Assembly (NCBI RefSeq): GCF_001074975.1
Contig: NZ_JUUO01000121.1
Location: 1-63,915, forward strand
Direction of reading: 5' to 3'
Origin: Streptococcus pseudopneumoniae
GTDB taxonomy: Bacteria > Bacillota > Bacilli > Lactobacillales > Streptococcaceae
DNA: 63,915 nucleotides
Positions 49,045-60,327 of this stretch are shown here, piece after piece; the stretch's first letter is position 1; each line of letters starts with the position of its first letter. The notes under the pieces were generated by a model, which worked only from the letters and a program-made list of their open reading frames with translations, searched no databases and had not been told where the DNA came from. The position numbers were made by a program, and so were the translations under genes.

Positions 49045-49073
49045 ATTATACCCTATTTAGCTAGATTTTTCAA
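49045..49073 (-). promoter_or_regulatory. rpoB-rpoC promoter
   Basis: TTGAAA (49068-49073) and a perfect TATAAT (49045-49050) are 17 bp apart on the minus strand. Transcription would start near 49038, about 245 nt before the rpoB TTG start. A second hairpin (TTGTCTG / CAGACAA, 48998-49021) lies just after the start site. Confidence 0.8.
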
Positions 49074-49250
49074 GGGGATTGACGATTTTTTGACGAAATC
49101 TTTTCCTATAGAAAACTGAGTTTTTCTTTTAAAAATGTGATGAGTTCCATTTGCTCTTTGTAAATGTCATTTTTCCTATACCTATTTTATAAAAAATATA
49201 ATAAATCTCTATTTTGATATTTTATCATATGTTGTTTTTCTTGACTTTAC

Positions 49251-49604
49251 TTGGTTTTTATTTTAATATATATGTATAAATATAAAAGAATTTTAGTTCA
49301 ATTACTTCAAAAACTTCCCAAAATTCGTGTTTTGGTCATTAGTCATCTAGATAGTGAGCACGCACAAAACCTAATTGACACCCTTTCCCACTACGGTAAC
49401 AATCTCTATCTGTTTGACTCTTGGGAAAAGTCCAGTATCTCTTCCTCAATCTTCAATCAAATTCCACACGATATTGTTATCACTACCTTCCCTGTTTCCA
49501 ACTGTCCGAAACCCATTATTTGTAGTCGGAATCTTTCTACTGTAGAACTATTTCACCACCTCCACCTTTTGGGTTCACAAATTCATAAAGAAAGACTAGC
49601 TTAG
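49251..49604 (+). pseudogene. Fragment of an Mga-like regulator (C-terminal part)
   Basis: The 117-codon frame starts only with TTG (49251) or an inner ATG (49272) and has no ribosome site. The sequence KIRVLVISHLDSEHAQNLI, then LSHYGNNLYLFDSW and HDIVITTFPVSN, resembles the EIIB-like C-terminal domain of Mga/AtxA-type virulence regulators, which are about 480-500 residues long. The HTH and PRD parts are missing, and the upstream sequence is AT-rich with stops. It is most likely a remnant, just upstream of spuA. Family assignment is by pattern only. Confidence 0.6.
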
Positions 49605-49648
49605 TCGTAACAGAAAACCTGTTGCGATTTTCTTTTGTTTTAATTTTG

Positions 49649-49686
49649 AGAAAACGCTTGCATATTATTTTACTACATGCTATACT
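49649..49686 (+). promoter_or_regulatory. spuA promoter overlapped by a cre site
   Basis: TTGCAT (49658-49663) and extended -10 TGCTATACT (TATACT 49681-49686) are 17 bp apart. The cre-like AGAAAACGCTTGCA (49649-49662) matches the consensus TGNAANCGNTNNCA at 13 of 14 positions and covers the -35. CcpA repression of this glycogen/pullulan-degrading enzyme in glucose is expected. Confidence 0.75.
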
Positions 49687-49717
49687 GATATAGAAATTTA
49701 TTGATTGGAGAATCATC

Positions 49718-52700
49718 ATGAGAAAAACACCAGCTCAAACTGAGAAAAAAATGGTCTACAGCATCCGTTCCCTCAAAAATGGAACTGGTTCTGTCCTTAT
49801 CGGCGCAAGCCTTGTCCTACTTGCTATGGCTACGCCAACTATCTCAGCCAACGAAAGTACACCAACCACTAACGCAAGTAATAGTGAAACTACTACTGCC
49901 CTTGCCCAACCTCTTACTGATGCAACAAACATCGCTGGCAAGAACGAAAGCGATTTTTCTTCACCTAACAATGCAAACGCTTCCCTAGAGAAAAAAGAAG
50001 AAAAACCTGCAACAGAGCCAACCACTCCTGTTGCAAGCCCAGCCGATTCAGCACCACAAACTGGACAAGATCGTTCAAGTGAGACAACTACTTCTACGAG
50101 TCCAGTAACGACTGAAACTAAGGCAGAAGAGCCAATCGAAGACAACTACTTCCGTATCCATGTCAAAAAACTTCCTGAAGAAAACAAGGATGCTCAAGGA
50201 CTATGGACTTGGGACGATGTTGAAAAACCTTCTGAAAATTGGCCAAACGGAGCCCTGTCCTTTAAGGATGCCAAAAAAGATGACTACGGCTATTACCTAG
50301 ATGTCAAATTAAAGGGAGAACAAGCCAAGAAAATTAGCTTCCTCATCAATAATACAGCTGGAAAAAATCTAACCGGCGATAAATCGGCCGAAAAACTAGT
50401 TCCAAAAATGAACGAGGCTTGGTTAGACCAAGATTACAAGGTTTTCTCTTACGAGCCACAACCTGCAGGAACTGTTCGCGTCAACTATTACCGTACAGAT
50501 GGCAACTATGACAAGAAATCTCTCTGGTACTGGGGAGATGTGAAAAATCCAAGTAGTGGTGAATGGCCTAACGGAACAGACTTTACGGCCACAGGCAAAT
50601 ACGGTCGCTATATCGATATTCCACTCAAAGATGCAGCTAAAGACCTTGGATTTTTATTATTAGACAGAAGCAAGCAAGGAGATGACGTGAAAATCCGTAA
50701 AGAAGATTATAAGTTCACAGATTTGAAAAACCATAGCCAAATTTTCCTAAAAGACGATGATGAATCGATTTACACAAATCCATACTATGTCCATGATATC
50801 CGTATGACAGGGGCTCAGCACGTAGGCACTTCTAGCATTGAGAGTAGTTTTTCAACACTTGTCGGTGCCAAAAAAGAGGATATCCTCAAGCACTCCAACA
50901 TCACTAATCACCTAGGAGAAAAAGTAGCTATTACCGATGTCGCAATCGATGAAGCCGGCAAGAAAGTGACCTACAGCGGAGATTTCTCTGACACACAACA
51001 TCCTTATACAGTTAGCTACAACTCTGACAAATTCACTACCAAAACAAGCTGGCGTCTTAAAGATGAGACTTACAGCTATGATGGTAAACTTGGAGCTGAC
51101 CTCAAAGAAAATGGAAAACAGGTTGATTTAACTCTCTGGTCACCAAGTGCTGATAAGGTTTCTGTTGTTGTCTACGACAAGAATGACCCTGAAAAAGTGG
51201 TTGGAACTGTCGCTCTTGAAAAAGGGGAAAGAGGAACTTGGAAACAAACTCTAGATAGCACAAACAAACTAGGCATCACAGATTTCACTGGCTACTATTA
51301 TCAATACCAAATCGAGCGTCAAGGTAAAACTGTTCTTGCACTCGATCCTTACGCTAAATCTCTCGCTGCTTGGAATAGTGACGATGCTAAGATTGACGAT
51401 GCCCATAAAGTGGCTAAAGCTGCCTTTGTAAATCCAGCTAAACTAGGACCTCAAGACTTGACTTATGGTAAGATTCACAACTTCAAGACTCGTGAAGATG
51501 CCGTTATCTACGAAGCTCATGTGCGTGACTTCACTTCAGATCCTGCCATTGCAAAAGACTTGACCAAACCATTTGGTACCTTTGAAGCCTTTATTGAAAA
51601 ACTAGACTATCTCAAAGACTTGGGTGTGACCCACATCCAGCTCCTTCCAGTCTTGTCTTACTACTTTGTCAATGAATTGAAAAACCATGAACGCTTGTCT
51701 GAATATGCTTCAAGCAACAGCAACTACAACTGGGGATATGACCCTCAAAACTACTTCTCCTTGACTGGTATGTATTCAAGCGATCCTAAAAATCCAGAAA
51801 AACGAATCGCAGAATTCAAAAACCTCATCAATGAAATCCACAAACGTGGCATGGGAGCTATCCTGGACGTAGTTTACAACCATACAGCCAAAGTCGATAT
51901 CTTTGAAGATTTAGAACCAAACTACTACCACTTTATGGATGCTGATGGTACACCTCGCACTAGCTTTGGTGGTGGACGTTTGGGAACAACCCATCATATG
52001 ACCAAACGACTCCTAGTTGACTCTATCAAATATCTAGTTGATACCTACAAAGTGGATGGATTCCGCTTCGATATGATGGGAGACCATGATGCAGCTTCTA
52101 TTGAAGAAGCTTACAAGGCCGCACGCGCCCTCAATCCAAACCTAATCATGCTTGGTGAAGGTTGGAGAACCTATGCTGGTGATGAGAACATGCCTACTAA
52201 AGCTGCTGATCAAGATTGGATGAAACATACCGATACTGTCGCTGTCTTTTCAGATGACATCCGTAACAACCTCAAATCTGGTTATCCAAACGAAGGTCAA
52301 CCTGCCTTTATCACAGGTGGCAAGCGTGATATCAACACTATCTTCAAAAATCTCATTGCTCAACCAACCAACTTTGAAGCAGACAGTCCTGGAGATGTCA
52401 TCCAATACATCGCAGCACATGATAACTTGACCCTCTTTGACATCATCGCTCAGTCTATTAAAAAAGACCCAAGCAAGGCTGAGAACTATGCTGAAATCCA
52501 TCGTCGTTTGCGACTTGGAAATCTCATGGTCTTAACAGCTCAAGGAACTCCGTTTATCCACTCCGGTCAGGAATATGGACGTACTAAACAATTCCGTGAC
52601 CCAGCCTACAAAACTCCAGTAGCAGAGGACAAACAACCAAACAAATCTCACTTGTTGCGTGATAAGGACGGCAATCCATTTGACTATCCTTACTTCATCC

Positions 52701-53614
52701 ATGACTCTTACGATTCGAGCGATGCTGTCAACAAATTTGACTGGACTAAGGCTACAGATGGAAAAGCCTATCCTGAAAATGTCAAGAGCCGTGACTATAT
52801 GAAAGGGTTGATTGCCCTTCGTCAATCTACAGATGCCTTCCGACTTAAGAGTCTCCAAGATATCAAAGACCGTGTCCACCTCATCACTGTTCCAGGCCAA
52901 AATGGTGTGGCAAAAGAGGACGTGGTAATTGGCTACCAAATCACTGCTCCAAATGGGGATATCTACGCAGTCTTTGTCAATGCGGACGCAAAAGCTCGTG
53001 AATTTAATTTAGGAACTGCATTTGCACATCTAAGAAACGCTGAAGTTTTAGCAGATGAAAACCAAGCAGGACCAGTCGGAATTGCCAACCCTCAAGGCCT
53101 TGAATGGACTGATAAAGGATTAAGACTGAACGCTCTTACGGCTGTGGTTCTCCGCTTGTCCCAAGGTGGTGCCATTGTCGCTCCAACTGTGGAAGAAAAG
53201 CCAGAATTTGATCTTTCTAGCTTAAAACAAGAACAAGGTCACAATAATGGTCAAGACAATATTTCAAATCGAGTAGACAAACCTGAACATCAAGATCCAG
53301 CTCCACAAGCTAGACCTGATTCTACTAAACCGGATGCAAAAGTAGCTGATGCGGAAAATAAACCTAGCCAAGCTACAACTGATTCACAAGCTTCACAACC
53401 AGAGCAAGAAGCACAAGCATCATCTGTAAAAGAGGCGGTTCAAAACGAATCGGTAGAAAACTCTAGCAAGGAAAATATACCTGCACCCCTAGCTAAACAA
53501 GCTGAACTTCCAAATACAGGAATCAAAAACGATAACAAACTCCTGTTGGCAGGAATCAGTATCCTTGCCCTTCTAGGTCTCGGTTTCTTACTAAAAAACA
53601 AAAAAGAGAACTAA
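49718..53614 (+). CDS. spuA: Cell-wall-anchored type I pullulanase SpuA
   Basis: This surface enzyme cleaves alpha-1,6 branches of glycogen and pullulan and binds host glycogen. The domains in order are: YSIRK-type signal (VYSIRSLKNGTGSVLIGASL, residues 14-33); Ser/Thr/Pro-rich region to about 140; two CBM41 glycogen-binding modules (about 143-250 and 253-350) with matching LWTWDDV and LWYWGDV motifs; N2 and CBM48 domains (about 370-560); and a GH13 catalytic barrel (about 580-1030). The last has YNWGYDPQNY, DVVYNHTA, the nucleophile in GFRFDMMG near 783, the acid/base Glu in MLGEGWR near 813 and AAHDN near 902. LPNTG near 1265 is followed by a membrane segment and a basic tail for sortase anchoring. 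At 1298 residues it is complete. Confidence 0.96.
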   Translation: MRKTPAQTEKKMVYSIRSLKNGTGSVLIGASLVLLAMATPTISANESTPTTNASNSETTTALAQPLTDATNIAGKNESDFSSPNNANASLEKKEEKPATEPTTPVASPADSAPQTGQDRSSETTTSTSPVTTETKAEEPIEDNYFRIHVKKLPEENKDAQGLWTWDDVEKPSENWPNGALSFKDAKKDDYGYYLDVKLKGEQAKKISFLINNTAGKNLTGDKSAEKLVPKMNEAWLDQDYKVFSYEPQPAGTVRVNYYRTDGNYDKKSLWYWGDVKNPSSGEWPNGTDFTATGKYGRYIDIPLKDAAKDLGFLLLDRSKQGDDVKIRKEDYKFTDLKNHSQIFLKDDDESIYTNPYYVHDIRMTGAQHVGTSSIESSFSTLVGAKKEDILKHSNITNHLGEKVAITDVAIDEAGKKVTYSGDFSDTQHPYTVSYNSDKFTTKTSWRLKDETYSYDGKLGADLKENGKQVDLTLWSPSADKVSVVVYDKNDPEKVVGTVALEKGERGTWKQTLDSTNKLGITDFTGYYYQYQIERQGKTVLALDPYAKSLAAWNSDDAKIDDAHKVAKAAFVNPAKLGPQDLTYGKIHNFKTREDAVIYEAHVRDFTSDPAIAKDLTKPFGTFEAFIEKLDYLKDLGVTHIQLLPVLSYYFVNELKNHERLSEYASSNSNYNWGYDPQNYFSLTGMYSSDPKNPEKRIAEFKNLINEIHKRGMGAILDVVYNHTAKVDIFEDLEPNYYHFMDADGTPRTSFGGGRLGTTHHMTKRLLVDSIKYLVDTYKVDGFRFDMMGDHDAASIEEAYKAARALNPNLIMLGEGWRTYAGDENMPTKAADQDWMKHTDTVAVFSDDIRNNLKSGYPNEGQPAFITGGKRDINTIFKNLIAQPTNFEADSPGDVIQYIAAHDNLTLFDIIAQSIKKDPSKAENYAEIHRRLRLGNLMVLTAQGTPFIHSGQEYGRTKQFRDPAYKTPVAEDKQPNKSHLLRDKDGNPFDYPYFIHDSYDSSDAVNKFDWTKATDGKAYPENVKSRDYMKGLIALRQSTDAFRLKSLQDIKDRVHLITVPGQNGVAKEDVVIGYQITAPNGDIYAVFVNADAKAREFNLGTAFAHLRNAEVLADENQAGPVGIANPQGLEWTDKGLRLNALTAVVLRLSQGGAIVAPTVEEKPEFDLSSLKQEQGHNNGQDNISNRVDKPEHQDPAPQARPDSTKPDAKVADAENKPSQATTDSQASQPEQEAQASSVKEAVQNESVENSSKENIPAPLAKQAELPNTGIKNDNKLLLAGISILALLGLGFLLKNKKEN

Positions 53615-53633
53615 ACTAGCCCTCCTATAGAAA

Positions 53634-53670
53634 AATCCCCCAAGCCTTAACGCACGGGGGATTGATTTTT
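53634..53670 (+). terminator. Intrinsic terminator after spuA
   Basis: AATCCCCC and GGGGGATT pair around a 14-nt loop, followed by GATTTTTG. Confidence 0.9.
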
Positions 53671-53686
53671 GTACAATATTTATTGT

Positions 53687-53712
53687 CCTAATAAGCCTGA
53701 TTAGGATTTTTT
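53687..53712 (+). terminator. Second terminator between spuA and the flavin monooxygenase gene
   Basis: CCTAAT and ATTAGG form a stem, followed by ATTTTTTA on the plus strand. It stands immediately before the convergent gene end. Confidence 0.6.
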
Positions 53713-53713
53713 A

Positions 53714-54763
53714 TTAAGTCTCTTTCATAGCAAAGTAAGCCCGTACTTTTGGAGCCACTTGCGTGCCGAAGAGTTCAATAGCTCTCAGAACCTGGTCATG
53801 AGGCATGGAACCAAGCGGTAGATGGAGCATGAAGCGGTCCAATCCTAAATCCTCTATCATGCGAACCAATTTTTCTGCCACCTGATCTGGATTGCCCACA
53901 AACATAGCGCCATTTGGCCCAACTTGCTCCAAATATTGCTCATAATGCAACTCCTGCCAATGCGGACGGTCTTTGGAAATAGCATCCACCACTTGCTTGG
54001 TCGGATGGAAATAATCTTTCACAGCCTGCTCGCCATCTTCAGCAATCCAGCCCCAAGAATGGGCTCCAACCTTTAGTTCATGACTGGCATGACCCGCTTC
54101 GCTCCCAATCTCACGATAAGCCTGAATCAACTTTTTAAAATAACGCGGATTGCCACCAATAATGGCATAAACAATCGGTAGGCCTGCCTGAGCAATCTTC
54201 ACTGTTGATTCGACATGACCACCTGTCGCTATCCACAAGGGTAATTTGTCCTGAACTGGACGAGGATAGACTTCTTTGCCAGAAATTGTTTGGGTCAATC
54301 GACCTTGCCAATCTAACTTGGTCTTTTCATTGACTAACTGGAGCAAGTCTAATTTCTCATCAAAAAGGGCTTCGTAGTCTTTCAAATCATAGCCAAACAA
54401 GGGGAAAGATTCCGTGAAAGAACCCCTCCCAGCCATAATCTCCGCTCGTCCATTTGACAAAGCATCGATAGTGGCATACTGTTGAAACAAACGAATAGGG
54501 TCCATACTCGAGAGAATGCTGACTGCACTGGTCAAACGGATTTTCTTGGTATTGACTGCCCCAGCTGCCAGAACAATCTCTGGGGCTGATACTGCAAAAT
54601 CCGCTCGATGGTGTTCATCAATCCCATACACATCCAAACCAACCTTGTCAGCCAGTTCAATCTCTGTCAGCAACTGGCGAATGCGTTCGGCATGACTGTA
54701 AGTCTGCCCAGTTCCTTCAAGCTCCGTTGTTTCACCAAATGTTGAAATTCCCAATTCTATCAC
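53714..54763 (-). CDS. LLM-class (luciferase-like) flavin-dependent oxidoreductase
   Basis: A 349-residue TIM-barrel enzyme of the bacterial luciferase superfamily, which uses reduced FMN or F420. The N-terminus (ELGISTFGETTELEGTGQTY) and AVSILSSMDPIRLFQQYATI near residue 78 are typical of the group. GWIAEDGEQAVKDYF lies near 240. The substrate is not known. It converges on spuA. It is not closely joined to glmS, since about 120 bp with the glmS terminator lie between. Confidence 0.88.
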   Translation of the reverse strand: MIELGISTFGETTELEGTGQTYSHAERIRQLLTEIELADKVGLDVYGIDEHHRADFAVSAPEIVLAAGAVNTKKIRLTSAVSILSSMDPIRLFQQYATIDALSNGRAEIMAGRGSFTESFPLFGYDLKDYEALFDEKLDLLQLVNEKTKLDWQGRLTQTISGKEVYPRPVQDKLPLWIATGGHVESTVKIAQAGLPIVYAIIGGNPRYFKKLIQAYREIGSEAGHASHELKVGAHSWGWIAEDGEQAVKDYFHPTKQVVDAISKDRPHWQELHYEQYLEQVGPNGAMFVGNPDQVAEKLVRMIEDLGLDRFMLHLPLGSMPHDQVLRAIELFGTQVAPKVRAYFAMKET

Positions 54764-54850
54764 TGTGATTCCCCCTGTCTATTTCTGCCCTTCAATTTGA
54801 AAAATTATTCTAACACGAATCTTGACTACAAGCAACCAATCTGCTCACAA

Positions 54851-54873
54851 GAAAAAGCCTAGATAACTAGACT
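54851..54873 (-). terminator. Intrinsic terminator after glmS
   Basis: AGTCTAG and CTAGGCT (one wobble) pair around TTAT, followed by TTTTTC on the minus strand. Confidence 0.85.
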
Positions 54874-54881
54874 TTTTTAGC

Positions 54882-56690
54882 TTATTCTACCGTTACTGAC
54901 TTAGCAAGGTTACGTGGTTTGTCCACATCAAGTCCACGGTGGAGTGTTGCAAAGTAAGCGACCAATTGCGTTGGTACAACCATTGAAATTGGTGAGAGGT
55001 AAGGGTGTACAGCTGTAAGGACGATATCGTCTGTCTCTTTAGCAACATTTTCTTCTGCGATAGTGAGAACCTTAGCACCACGAGCTGCCACCTCTTGGAT
55101 ATTTCCACGAGTGTGGTTGGCAAGAACTGGGTCTGACAAGAGCGCTAAGACAGGCGTTCCTTCTTCAATCAAGGCAATGGTTCCGTGCTTAAGTTCTCCT
55201 GCCGCAAATCCTTCACACTGAATGTAAGAAATCTCTTTGAGTTTGAGACTTGCCTCCATGGCTACGTAGTAATCTTGACCACGTCCGATATAAAAGGCGT
55301 TACGAGTTGTTTCGAGAAGCTCACGAACCTTAGCTTCAATGGTTTCTTTCTCTGAAAGAGTTGATTCGATAGACTGGGCTACAATTGACAATTCATGAAC
55401 CAAATCAAAGGCTTGCGCTTTGACATTGCCATTTGCTTCTCCAACTGCTTTTGCCAGGAAGGCAAGGGCTGCAATTTGTGCTGTATAGGCTTTAGTTGAT
55501 GCCACGGCAATTTCAGGACCCGCGTGAAGAAGCATAGTATGGTTAGCTTCACGTGACAGAGTTGATCCTGGCACATTTGTCACTGTCAAACTTGGAATAC
55601 CCATTTCATTGGCCTTAACCAAAACCTGACGGCTATCCGCTGTTTCACCAGACTGACTGATAAAGATGAAGAGTGGTTTCTTGCTGAGAAGTGGCATACC
55701 ATAGCCCCACTCAGATGAGATTCCAAGTTCAACTGGCGTATCTGTCAATTCTTCCAGCATCTTCTTAGAAGCAAATCCTGCGTGGTAAGATGTTCCAGCT
55801 GCAAGAATATAGATGCGGTCTGCGTCTTGAACAGCCTTGATGATAGCTGGATCAACGACTACTTGACCAGACTCATCTGTGTAGGCTTGGATGAGTTTAC
55901 GCATAACCGTTGGTTGCTCATCAATTTCTTTAAGCATGTAGTAAGGGTAAGTTCCCTTACCGATATCTGACAAGTCTAGCTCAGCAGTGTAGCTAGCACG
56001 CTCACGACTATTGCCTTCATAGTCTTGCACTTCGACGCTATCAGCCTTGACGATTACCAACTCTTGGTCATGAATTTCCATGTACTGGTTGGTTTCACGA
56101 ATCATAGCCATGGCATCTGAGCAGACCATGTTGTAGCCTTCCCCAAGACCAATCAAAAGTGGTGATTTATTCTTAGCCACGTAGATGACTTCAGGATCTT
56201 GTGAGTCAACCAAGGCAAAGGCATAAGAACCACGAATGATATGAAGGGCTTTTTTGAAGGCTTCAAGAACAGAAAGACCTTCTTCTTCAGCAAATTTTCC
56301 AATTAAGTGAACAGCGATTTCAGTATCTGTTTGCCCTTTGAAGTGGTGACCTGCAAGGTATTCTTCCTTGATTTCAAGATAGTTCTCAATCACCCCATTG
56401 TGAACCAAGACAAAACGTTCTGTCTCAGAGCGGTGTGGGTGAGCATTGTCTTCCGTTGGTTTCCCGTGAGTCGCCCAACGAGTATGTCCGATACCAGTTG
56501 TTCCCTCAACACCAGCTGTCTTGGCAGACAATTCTGCAATACGACCAACAGCCTTCACCAAATGGTTCTCAGCACCACCTAGGACAAAAATTCCCGCAGA
56601 ATCATAACCACGGTATTCGAGCTTTTCAAGCCCTTGAATCAAAATATCAGTTGCATTTGTGTTTCCAACAACACCAACAATTCCACACAT
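54882..56690 (-). CDS. glmS: Glutamine-fructose-6-phosphate aminotransferase (isomerizing)
   Basis: This enzyme makes glucosamine-6-phosphate, the first step to UDP-GlcNAc for the cell wall. It starts MCGIVGVVG, so the cysteine becomes the N-terminal nucleophile of the glutaminase domain (about 1-230) after Met removal. Two SIS sugar-isomerase domains follow (about 280-410 and 450-590), and the protein ends [15 protein letters not shown] as the family does. At 602 residues it is complete. The strong ribosome site AAGGAG lies unusually far (about 29 nt) from the start, with a small hairpin between. It has its own promoter between two NagR-type operator sites. No glmS ribozyme was seen. Confidence 0.97.
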   Translation of the reverse strand: MCGIVGVVGNTNATDILIQGLEKLEYRGYDSAGIFVLGGAENHLVKAVGRIAELSAKTAGVEGTTGIGHTRWATHGKPTEDNAHPHRSETERFVLVHNGVIENYLEIKEEYLAGHHFKGQTDTEIAVHLIGKFAEEEGLSVLEAFKKALHIIRGSYAFALVDSQDPEVIYVAKNKSPLLIGLGEGYNMVCSDAMAMIRETNQYMEIHDQELVIVKADSVEVQDYEGNSRERASYTAELDLSDIGKGTYPYYMLKEIDEQPTVMRKLIQAYTDESGQVVVDPAIIKAVQDADRIYILAAGTSYHAGFASKKMLEELTDTPVELGISSEWGYGMPLLSKKPLFIFISQSGETADSRQVLVKANEMGIPSLTVTNVPGSTLSREANHTMLLHAGPEIAVASTKAYTAQIAALAFLAKAVGEANGNVKAQAFDLVHELSIVAQSIESTLSEKETIEAKVRELLETTRNAFYIGRGQDYYVAMEASLKLKEISYIQCEGFAAGELKHGTIALIEEGTPVLALLSDPVLANHTRGNIQEVAARGAKVLTIAEENVAKETDDIVLTAVHPYLSPISMVVPTQLVAYFATLHRGLDVDKPRNLAKSVTVE

Positions 56691-56727
56691 AGTATATACG
56701 ACACAGACCAGCTGTGCTTTCTCCTTA

Positions 56728-56826
56728 AAATTGGTATAGTCTAATTCCTCTTTTGTAGAATCAGCAAAAACAGTATATACTTGTTTCTTTCACTTGTCAA
56801 GAGTAAAAATTGGTATAGTTCAAATT
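56728..56826 (-). promoter_or_regulatory. glmS promoter between two NagR-type (dre) operators
   Basis: On the minus strand, TTGACA (56795-56800) and TATACT (56772-56777) are 17 bp apart. Two copies of a GntR/NagR-type operator bracket it: AATTTGAACTATACCAATTT (56807-56826) upstream of -35 and AATTAGACTATACCAATTT (56728-56746) in the leader. The shared core ACTATACCAATTT matches sites known for NagR of streptococci, which regulates glmS and nag genes in response to amino sugars. Binding is inferred. Confidence 0.82.
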
Positions 56827-56835
56827 AAGCACCTG

Positions 56836-56872
56836 CAAAAAACTCTGACCAATTATAATAATCAGTCAGAGT
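56836..56872 (-). terminator. Intrinsic terminator after the GH1 glycosidase gene
   Basis: ACTCTGAC and GTCAGAGT pair around an AT-rich loop, followed by TTTTTTG on the minus strand, right beside the upstream glmS operator. Confidence 0.88.
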
Positions 56873-56878
56873 CCTTTT

Positions 56879-58258
56879 TTAAAATCCATTATTATCGCTT
56901 AATTCCTTGAACCAGTGCCCTGATTTTTTCAGACGACGTTCTTGCGTTTCCAAGTCTAGTTCGACCAAACCATAGCGATTTTTATAGCTGTTGAGCCATG
57001 ACCAGCAGTCAATAAAAGTCCAAATCAAGTAGCCCTTACAATTGGCCCCATCTTCAATAGCACGGTGCAGTTCACGAAGATGACCTTTTACAAAGTCAAT
57101 ACGATAATCATCTTGAATCATTCCATCTTGACGGAATTTTTCCTCTCCTTCAACACCCATACCATTCTCAGTCAACATCCACTCGATATTACCATAATTT
57201 TCCTTAATATTTTGAGCAATGTCATAAATCCCCTGCTCATAAATCTCCCAGCCACGATGAGGATTGATTTTACGCCCAGGCATCACATAAGACTCATAAA
57301 AATGTTCTGGCAAGAGTGGACTCTCTGGATGCTTAGCAAATCGAGGCGCCATAACACGCAAAGGTTGATAGTAGTTGACACCAAGGAAGTCCACTGTATT
57401 GTCACGAATGAGCTCCAGCTCCTCCTCTGTAGCATCAGGCAAGAGACCATGTTCATGCAAGATTTCTACCAACTCCTGTGGATAAGTCCCCAAAACAGAC
57501 GGATCTAAGAAAGATTGGGCCTGAAAAAGATCCGCAATACGAGCAGCTTTGACATCAGCAGGATGCTGGCTACGTGGATAAGCCGGTGTCAAGTTTAAGA
57601 CAATCCCAATCTTGGAATCAGGTAAAAGTTCATGACAGGCCTTAACCGCCCGACTGCTGGCCAATTGTGTATAATAAGCTACTTTAACCGCTGCCTCTGC
57701 ATCCACCTTATGTGGATAATGGGCATCGTAAAAATAGCCAAATTCTACAGGAACGATGGGCTCGTTAAAGGTAATCCATTGATCCACCAAATCTCCATAA
57801 GTCTCAAAACAAAAACGAGCATAGTCTTCATAGGCTGAGACCGTCGCCTTATTTTCCCAACCATCACCATCCTCTTGAAGGGCAAAAGGCAAATCAAAGT
57901 GGTAGAGATTGACTAAAAGACGAATCCCCTTAGCCTTAATAGCCTCAAAGACCTTACGATAGAAATCCACACCTTGAGGATTGACTTTTCCACAGCCTTG
58001 TGGAAAAATCCGTGACCACTGAATGGAAGTCCGAAAGGCCGTGTGACCAGTTTCCAACAAGAGCTCGATATCCTGTTCCCAGTTTTCATAAAAGGTCGAT
58101 GTCTTATCTGGTCCAATCCCATTATAGTAACGATTTGGCTCCACTTGGTACCAGTAATCCCAGAGATTATCACCCTTACCGTCACCAGCTACACGTCCTT
58201 CTGTCTGCGGTCCAGAAGTAGAGGAGCCCCAGACAAAATCCTTTGGAAATTTTAGCAT
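56879..58258 (-). CDS. Glycoside hydrolase family 1 (6-phospho-)beta-glucosidase
   Basis: A 459-residue GH1 enzyme. The acid/base motif TFNEP is near residue 163, and the nucleophile motif LTENGMG is near 355. The N-terminal FPKDFVWGSSTSGPQTEG is the family start. It would hydrolyse a (phosphorylated) beta-glucoside entering through a PTS. No PTS genes are next to it, so the substrate remains open. Next to it upstream are only a BOX element and proS, and it has its own terminator. Confidence 0.9.
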   Translation of the reverse strand: MLKFPKDFVWGSSTSGPQTEGRVAGDGKGDNLWDYWYQVEPNRYYNGIGPDKTSTFYENWEQDIELLLETGHTAFRTSIQWSRIFPQGCGKVNPQGVDFYRKVFEAIKAKGIRLLVNLYHFDLPFALQEDGDGWENKATVSAYEDYARFCFETYGDLVDQWITFNEPIVPVEFGYFYDAHYPHKVDAEAAVKVAYYTQLASSRAVKACHELLPDSKIGIVLNLTPAYPRSQHPADVKAARIADLFQAQSFLDPSVLGTYPQELVEILHEHGLLPDATEEELELIRDNTVDFLGVNYYQPLRVMAPRFAKHPESPLLPEHFYESYVMPGRKINPHRGWEIYEQGIYDIAQNIKENYGNIEWMLTENGMGVEGEEKFRQDGMIQDDYRIDFVKGHLRELHRAIEDGANCKGYLIWTFIDCWSWLNSYKNRYGLVELDLETQERRLKKSGHWFKELSDNNGF

Positions 58259-58280
58259 ACATTTACCTCTTTATCTACTC

Positions 58281-58385
58281 TACTCTTCGAAAATCAAATT
58301 CAAACCACGTCAGCATCGCCTTGCCGTGCTCAAGTACAGCCTGCAGCTAGCTTTCTAGTTTGCTCTTTGATTTTCATTGAGTATC
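58281..58385 (+). repeat. BOX element (no boxB) between proS and the GH1 gene
   Basis: It runs from TACTCTTCGAAAATC through CAGCATCGCCTTGCCGT to TTTGCTCTTTGATTTTCATT and GAGTAT. It is the short A-C form. Confidence 0.88.
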
Positions 58386-58399
58386 ATTTTTCCCATTAT

Positions 58400-58442
58400 A
58401 TAGAAAAAACAAGGTAAAAACTAGTTACATTTTTTCCTTGTT
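58400..58442 (-). terminator. Intrinsic terminator after proS
   Basis: AACAAGGAAAAA and TTTTTACCTTGTT pair around GTAACTAG (one bulge), followed by TTTTTC on the minus strand. Confidence 0.75.
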
Positions 58443-58461
58443 TTTCTTCTGATTATAGTTT

Positions 58462-60327
<1,866 letters not shown>

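Noticed and set aside
56691..56880. glmS ribozyme in the glmS leader
   Set aside because: The leader is only about 75 nt and shows operators rather than the pseudoknotted ribozyme core. Streptococci are not known to use it.
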